64,000 bases of DNA from Aspidiotus rigidus. Taxonomy: Eukaryota; Arthropoda; Insecta; Hemiptera; Diaspididae. Below the pieces are notes generated by a model, which saw only the letters and a program-made list of their open reading frames with translations, ran no database searches and had not been told where the DNA came from. Both the position numbers and the translations under genes were made by a program. The DNA lies in assembly GCA_035079385.1 (NCBI GenBank), contig JAVHKY010000025.1, forward strand, positions 15,288,501 through 15,352,500, given 5' to 3'. Below are positions 58,919 through 64,000 of the stretch, one piece after another (the stretch's first letter is position 1; each line of letters starts with the position of its first letter).

Positions 58919-60110
58919 ATGATTCTTCATAAATATCGAGTACACTTCTGTGCCATGCATTCACATTTTCAACTATGCAGTTTCTTTCTGGCTGCCATGG
59001 CCACGTCTTTGATGGGATTTAAAGATACAGTTCCAGTTTCGAGTAACACTAGTTCCAAACTTACCGGAGGCCATATGAGAGATCTTAAGGGTAAGGAGAT
59101 TTTTTACTCGTTATAATTTTTTGAGAGTAAAGTGAGAGGCTCGCCGTGCTGGAGTTGAGAAACTTTAGCTGACCATAAAAGCTGAGAGAATTTAGGGCTG
59201 AAATGTTCAAATAAATATGTGGAAATAAAATTCATAAGTTATTTCGCTTTCTATTTGCATGTAAGACGTCCTCCTAAAACCTTTCACGGACCCAAAGCTG
59301 AACGTTTCAATCACTCAGCACCTAGAAAAAATGGATGCTGATATGCTTAAGATGATAAATGTGAAATCTTGGCCACCATCTATCCAAAATCAGCTGCTCC
59401 TAGAGTGGACATATCATTCAAACGCGATTGAAGGTAACACGTTGTCTCTTTCGGAGACCAAAACAGTGCTCAAAGGTACCACTGTTGGAGGTAAGAAAAT
59501 TCGTGAACTCTATGAAGTATTGAACCATAAAGAAGCGGTTTTATTCGTTCAGGACATTGTCAAACGGAATGAGACGTTGACGGAGGATCACATTCGTCAT
59601 CTTAACTCTCTCATACTAAAGGATATCAGACCCATGGAAGCGGGTCGTTATCGAGCTGTGCAAGTTATTATCACGAATGCGAAGTCAATGCCTCCCAAAC
59701 CGGCAGATGTTCCGTCTTTGATGACGAGTTTGGTCGAGTGGTACCGCCAGACTAAAACGATGCATCCCGTCAAACGAGCAGCGATACTACATACTAGATT
59801 CGAGATGATACATCCTTTTGTAGATGGCAATGGTCGGGTCGGAAGGTTGTTGATGAATATGGTTTTGATGGAGTACGGGTACCCGCCAGCCGTTATTCGA
59901 GTAGAAGATCGCTTTTCCTATTACAACGCGATTGAAGAGGCCGAGCTCCACGAGGATTATAGTAAAATCATATCTTTAGTCGCGAATTCGTTGCAAGAGT
60001 CGATTAACACGCGTTTAGAAATGTTTTCATCATTGGTGCCTTCGCATATGAGATCAGGTTCGACTGGGGTCCATATAAAAGACGAGCTAGTTTCATTCGA
60101 AGATTTTTAA
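58919..60110 (+). CDS. Fic-domain protein (AMPylase/deAMPylase family), two exons
   Basis: Exons 58919-59090 and 59266-60110 join in phase 1 and encode about 338 residues. Codon 58 is split g|ac. The N-terminal 57 residues include a hydrophobic stretch FFLAAMATSLMG (about residues 23-34) that could be a signal or anchor, or non-coding if the ATG at 59331 is used instead. An alpha-inhibitory motif SNAIEG (S-x3-E-G, Ser about 109, Glu about 113) precedes the catalytic HPFVDGNGRVGR (about 240-251), matching HxFx(D/E)GNGRxxR with every key residue present. Fic enzymes transfer AMP from ATP to protein hydroxyls, and the inhibitory Glu restrains them. Animal FICD has TPRs and the motif HPFIDGNGRTSR. 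Here no TPR is visible and the GKKIRELYEVLNHKEA segment is bacterial in style. The substrate is unknown. Confidence 0.85.
59091..59265 (+). other. 175-bp phase-1 intron in the Fic gene
   Basis: Donor AAGG|GTAAGG at 59090/59091. Acceptor CTTTCTATTTGCATGTAAG ends at 59265 with a pyrimidine-rich tract. The reading frame upstream of 59331 stays open back to the acceptor and continues in frame with the upstream exon, whereas without splicing a stop intervenes. Confidence 0.7.
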
Positions 60111-60214
60111 GAATTTTTGTATTGATTTTAATTGCCCCCTGAATTTAATTATAAATCACAAAAGACCTTACTATACGCCTCATACCTCAATCTCTTCTCT
60201 TGACGGTTAAGTTT

Positions 60215-60915
60215 GGCTTCTCCTCCTCAGCAAAACAGGACGAACTTGAACGATTCAGTCTCATAGCTCAACTAAATGGCCTTCACCTTGACATACCCGC
60301 TATGTTGAGACGTATAAGCCTTCGATGGAAAATGATTTGAAGAAATACGGTTATAAAGTCGGTTTCTATCCCTACCTCACCATTAACCGGTTGTTCAACT
60401 CTAAAGATACGGTTCCGGAAAATAAACAGTCTGGTATCTCGGCTCACTTGCGGCACGTGCGATTCCTTTTATGTGGGTCAGACAGGAAGCTAGAGCCCTC
60501 TCAAAAAGACTAACTGAACACCGCTCGGCTTTCCTTAACAACAAATCACAAAACTCCGCTATGGCTGCCCACTGGCTTGGCGAACACCACCCGTTTTCTG
60601 CAGTTAGTTCTAAATTTATTCGTCGTTGTTCGAAAGGGAAAGTTATGAATCGGCTCGAGGAGATAAAAACTATTGCGGCCACCCAGTCTACGCACTCGAA
60701 TAAACTATTAAACGATCTGTCAGTTACCTTCCTCTCCCCCTTTATAAGATATTTTTACAACTTTCATAATTCCTTGTATGACTCATAATTTCACGTTAAT
60801 TTCTGTGCTTTGATTATCCTGTTTCGTCGTAATGGTACTTCATCTCTTCACTTTTCTTTAGCTGTTTTATTCCGCCCGTCGATGTAAGTCCAGCACTTAC
60901 GAAACCGGTCGCGAC
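60215..60915 (+). mobile_element. Penelope-like element 3' fragment with GIY-YIG domain
   Basis: The + frames give LERFSLIAQLNGLHLDIPAM (about 60245-60310), MENDLKKYGYKVGFYPYLT (60325-60380), and, after frame changes, CGTCDSFYVGQTG (about 60447-60487, the YIG-like strand) followed by LTEHRSAF. Then GKVMNRLEEIKTIAA (the acidic region) and LLNDLSVTFLSPFIRYF run to 60788. The layout equals the 3' part of the PLE at 5293-7779. It is 5'-truncated and frameshifted. The 3' region ends in ACGAAACCGGTCGCG at 60898-60912, the same box as in that PLE, preceded by a GTAAGT/ACTTAC stem. The CUGANGA box is degenerate here. Confidence 0.8.
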
Positions 60916-61622
60916 TCATCTTTCAATCATTTGATAACTTGCCTAATTGTGTTTACATTCGTTTAAAAAATTGTTTTACATTAATTTCTTTGTCTTTTTT
61001 TTCCTTATTTTTGACCTTAAAATTTTTCCCTTTGGTTTTATTGACTTTTCTAAAAAAAATTTTCTTTTTATTTATATTTTGTTTGTTAGAATCATTTAAA
61101 TTTTTGATTGCGTTTTTTAAAATTTTTCACCCTGGTCGACTTTTATTCTATTTTATTTTGTGTTCAGTGGTTGAAATTAAATTATTCGTCGGTTGTTATC
61201 ATTTGATCGTTTGTTTTTGTTACGTGCCTATGTAAACCCGTTCCCTGATGATCACGCCATGCAATTTGAATCGTCTACAGCACCTTGTCGTAATATCCAA
61301 ATTAAAATTTGGAATTTGGTAAACTTACGTAAATATTTGTGGAAGGAGAAGTATTAAAAATTCATAAGAAAGAATATAATTATGTATTATTTATAGTTCG
61401 AATGCTTAATAAGTATTACATTATGGCTTATGGACAGCCCCAAACAAATTTAATGGTTGCAGAATGAAAAACAAACCCTCAAAATTAATTCTTTCAAACG
61501 TTTTGTCTCCAATCCCAAGCGCAGCACTCAGGCAAATTTTCACACTCGAGCTTCAATTACGTACATCTGGCTTTAAAAATCTCACTACTACCAGTCAACC
61601 CTAAAGATATCTTTGGGCTAAT
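60916..61622. other. T-rich flank, unassigned
   Basis: A markedly T-rich stretch (60940-61230) gives a hydrophobic open frame that is a composition artefact. No gene or repeat is supported. Confidence 0.45.
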
Positions 61623-61740
61623 GAAGAAGGAAAGATCGAAATCAATCATTTTACGACCTTATCGTTCCTTCGATTTATACGAATTAAAATTCCTTGTGCG
61701 GTAGTAAATTACATTGATTGATTTCGATCTTTCTTCTTTC
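61623..61740. repeat. Hairpin with 18-26-bp arms
   Basis: AAAGATCGAAATCAATCA (in 61630-61648) and its exact reverse complement (in 61714-61733), extended by GAAGAAGG/CTTCTTTC, enclose about 65 bases. It may be a small MITE or fold-back, or a precursor hairpin. No evidence chooses between them. Confidence 0.65.
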
Positions 61741-62469
61741 ATTCGACAAATCTGTATCAAAAATCTCTCGAAACTACTGCTCAACTTCCTTCTATTTGAA
61801 GGCAATGGATTTAGCTACCGCATCTTCTTATTAAGCAATGAGACCTTATGTTTGAGATGCCACTCTCAATTGTATAAAGCTAAAGACTATCCAACATTCT
61901 ATGATCTCGCTCCAGTACCAACGAAGTCTCGGACCTTTTATTCCAATTAAAACTAAAAATACTTGACGTATTTGTGGTAATCTGCTCTCGTCTGAGATTT
62001 TATCCAATGAAGTCGACATTTACCAACTTCTTTATTGGATATGTATTCGACGAATAAATGAATAAATACAGACCGCAAAAATGTAATCAATCCATGTGGA
62101 CTTAAAATTAAGGTATAAACTTTAATAATATATTGACGCAATTTTGACCAAGACTTAAACTTGATAAATTTGACGTTGACTATCGGTTGACCCTGAGTGT
62201 TGACCAAAAATCAACATCAGATTGACTTCTGAGATTAATGTCCCTAGCTCCCCATCTCGATTCTTGGGTGGGAGTGGGTGGATTCGTTTGTGTAACATTT
62301 GTGCTGGTTCGGGCCGTACAGTTTTCGTTTGTGCTGGCCTCCTTCCCCTTAAATTTTTGGGGGGCTGTAGATATACAAGACCTAATTTGGAAGTGGATTT
62401 TTAAGGAAAGTGTTGGTGGAATCGTTTATTTGTGCTGAATTGTGCTGTATAGAGTCTTTTGTTTGTGCT
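61741..62469. other. Unassigned sequence
   Basis: No supportable gene. Weak GTTGACC/GATTGACT repeats lie near 62150-62240 and GTTTGTGCTGG repeats near 62290-62480. Confidence 0.45.
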
Positions 62470-62962
62470 GGTCTCCTTCTACTCCAACCTTATGAGAAGG
62501 CTGTAAACATGCCAGGACCCGTACTATCCAATTGTTGGCCTAAAAAGAGGCTGAATTGCGTGTGCTACGTTTTTGCTGTGTTATACTCTCGAGTTTTTTT
62601 ATTGTGTAGACCCCTTTATTCTCCAGTCCTTGAGGGAGGGGGAGCCAGAAGACATGCAGAACCCAATTTCGATAATAGACAGTTTTTAGGATAAAATGGA
62701 TGGAAATCGTTAGTGCTATATTTTTCCTGTTAGCCTTGTCTAATCGTTGTCTTCTGAGGTAAGATTGTCAGCCCACGTTGAGTGATCGATTGTGACTCCG
62801 TATTCAGTGGGGCTATAGGCAAACTTGCTAAAATTCTTGTTGTTACAGTCAACATAGAGAATCATATCGATCAGATCGTTATCTGTTCTGCGGTCGCGGT
62901 GAGAGATTGACCTCGGCTCCGCAGGGAAACGTGCTGGAATTCAGGTTGTTTCAAGGGACGGC
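62470..62962 (+). repeat. Left arm of a very long inverted repeat
   Basis: Pairs with 63189-63648. Ordered matches include GGCTGTAAACATGCCAGG, TGTGCTACGTTTTTGCTGT, CTCTCGAGTTTTT, a perfect block GGAGGGGGAGCCAGAAGACA continuing TGCAGAACCCAATTTCGATA, GTTGTCTTCTGAGGTAAGAT, CTTGCTAAAATTCT, and GGTTGTTTCAAG at the inner end. Confidence 0.8.
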
Positions 62963-63188
62963 GAGGGAATAGAACCGAGGAAGCAGTCTACTGTTGTGGA
63001 CTCAAAGTGAAAGTTCGACTTCGACGCCACGTACGATCCAAGTGGACAAACCCGAGTTCACGACAGGTGACAAATTTGTCGGTAAGATTCTCTCTATGGC
63101 CTGGGTCAACAAGAATTTCTCCACGTTCGCCCGCTTAGCTCGTACGCGGGGGCTCTAGAGTATCTCTCGCCCCATTTCCCCCACCGCA

Positions 63189-63648
63189 CCACTTGAAACA
63201 ACCGGAATTTTAGCATGTTTCCCAGCTTTGATCATTGCAAGGCTGTAGTCAATATCTCACTGCGAGCACTCAATAGGTAACGAGCTTCTTGGTTTCATCC
63301 TTACTATCGCGAGAATTTTAGCAAGTTAGTTTGGCCCAATTAAGCTCGAGATTATAGTCGATCTCTTTTAGTGAGCTTATAATCTTACCTCAGAAGACAA
63401 CGAGCCTAACGATTCCATCCATTTTCATTCTAAGAACTGCCAATTATCGAAATTGGGTTCTGCATGTCTTCTGGCTCCCCCTCCTTGAAAGACTAGAGGG
63501 GGTGTCCACAATGGAAAAACTCGAGAGCATAATACAGCAAAAATGTAGCACATGTAATTCAGCCTTTTTTCCGGCCAAAAATTGTATAGGACAGGGCCTA
63601 GCATGTTTACAGCCCTGTCATAAGGTTGAACAGGAAAGAGGCCATCTT
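63189..63648 (-). repeat. Right arm of the very long inverted repeat
   Basis: Reverse-complement partner of 62470-62962, with a spacer of about 226 bp (62963-63188). The spacer shows no transposase and is comparatively GC-rich. The best-conserved block (about 40 bp without mismatch) is at 63437-63485. Confidence 0.8.
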
Positions 63649-64000
63649 ATTATCGTACACTTATATCATCAGTGCTTTTCCAATAACGTTTCTTCTTGAG
63701 GTAGGCTCTCCATAACGTCCGCCATTTTTACTCTGTTAGGTTCAATACTTGCGACTTTGCTCGACTTGGAAAACAGAAAAACAACAACTGGTCTTCAACG
63801 AAGTCGGATCATTCCCAGATTATTTCTTGGACTTGCCCGAAGAGAATCTCTCAATAAGAAGAAATCACCCTCTCACTACTCAGTATCGACCAAGCTTACC
63901 ATATCTCGTTTCACCTAATTACCGCCCGCTCATATAGTCAATACTTTTCCAACAACGGTGTCCGGACTTTCGGGCGCAATAAAAATACCAATTTGTCGAA
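63649..64000. other. Unassigned window end
   Basis: A 62-codon open frame (63749-63937) has no recognisable domain. No other feature seen. Confidence 0.4.

Noticed and set aside
58919..60110. Fic gene as bacterial contamination
   Set aside because: A frame-preserving GT-AG intron and flanking arthropod-type transposons make contamination unlikely.
60939..61235. Hydrophobic 98-codon frame as a membrane protein
   Set aside because: The Phe/Leu richness follows from the T-rich DNA. There is no other support.

Overview
The window reads as nuclear DNA of an animal, most likely an arthropod. It is AT-rich and gene-poor, has GT-AG introns, and is dominated by decayed transposable elements. R1/Jockey-type and RTE-type non-LTR retrotransposons, GIY-YIG Penelope-like elements (PLEs), a Merlin/ISXO2-type remnant and a FLYWCH/MULE-type remnant sit beside abundant satellites. 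R1-like elements argue for an arthropod. A hemipteran such as a whitefly or psyllid is only a guess; the species cannot be fixed from the sequence.

Three host genes can be supported, all on the + strand. (1) A PDZ-domain gene: a coding exon at 32133-32865 and a second at 44561-44697 join in frame (phase 1) across an 11.7-kb intron to make most of one PDZ domain. The rest of the gene was not found. (2) An intronless 531-codon C2H2 zinc-finger gene (53058-54653) with 15 complete and 3 degenerate fingers. (3) A Fic-domain gene (58919-60110) with an intact HxFxDGNGRxxR active site, an intact inhibitory S-x3-E-G helix and a convincing 175-bp phase-1 intron. Its Fic core looks closer to free-standing bacterial Fic enzymes than to animal FICD, so it may be an old lateral acquisition. 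If the PDZ gene continues to the right, the other two genes are nested in its introns.

Layout. 0-14 kb: R1-like fragment; PLE fragment; a PLE of about 2.5 kb with inverted arms and an 11-bp target duplication; RTE-like fragment; minus-strand RNase-H LINE; start of a mosaic repeat family. 14-25 kb: unique sequence, a ~180-bp satellite full of TGACGTCA palindromes, and a GTCGA-rich degenerate repeat. 25-32 kb: an orphan ORF, an RTE-like LINE fragment and another mosaic-repeat copy. 32-45 kb: first PDZ exons and their intron, which holds a snap-back PLE with hammerhead-like motifs, (TC)n, a 26-bp minisatellite of about 46 copies and an R1-like 3' end. 45-53 kb: the largest mosaic-repeat block, with a 45-bp array in higher-order form, then a LINE joined to a PLE fragment. 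53-64 kb: zinc-finger gene, Merlin-type and FLYWCH/MULE-type remnants, Fic gene, another PLE, and a very long inverted repeat.

No operon-like cooperation between genes is visible. The most unusual items are the intron-bearing Fic gene, the paired PLE inverted-arm structures with ribozyme-like cores, and the mosaic repeat family carrying its own satellite.
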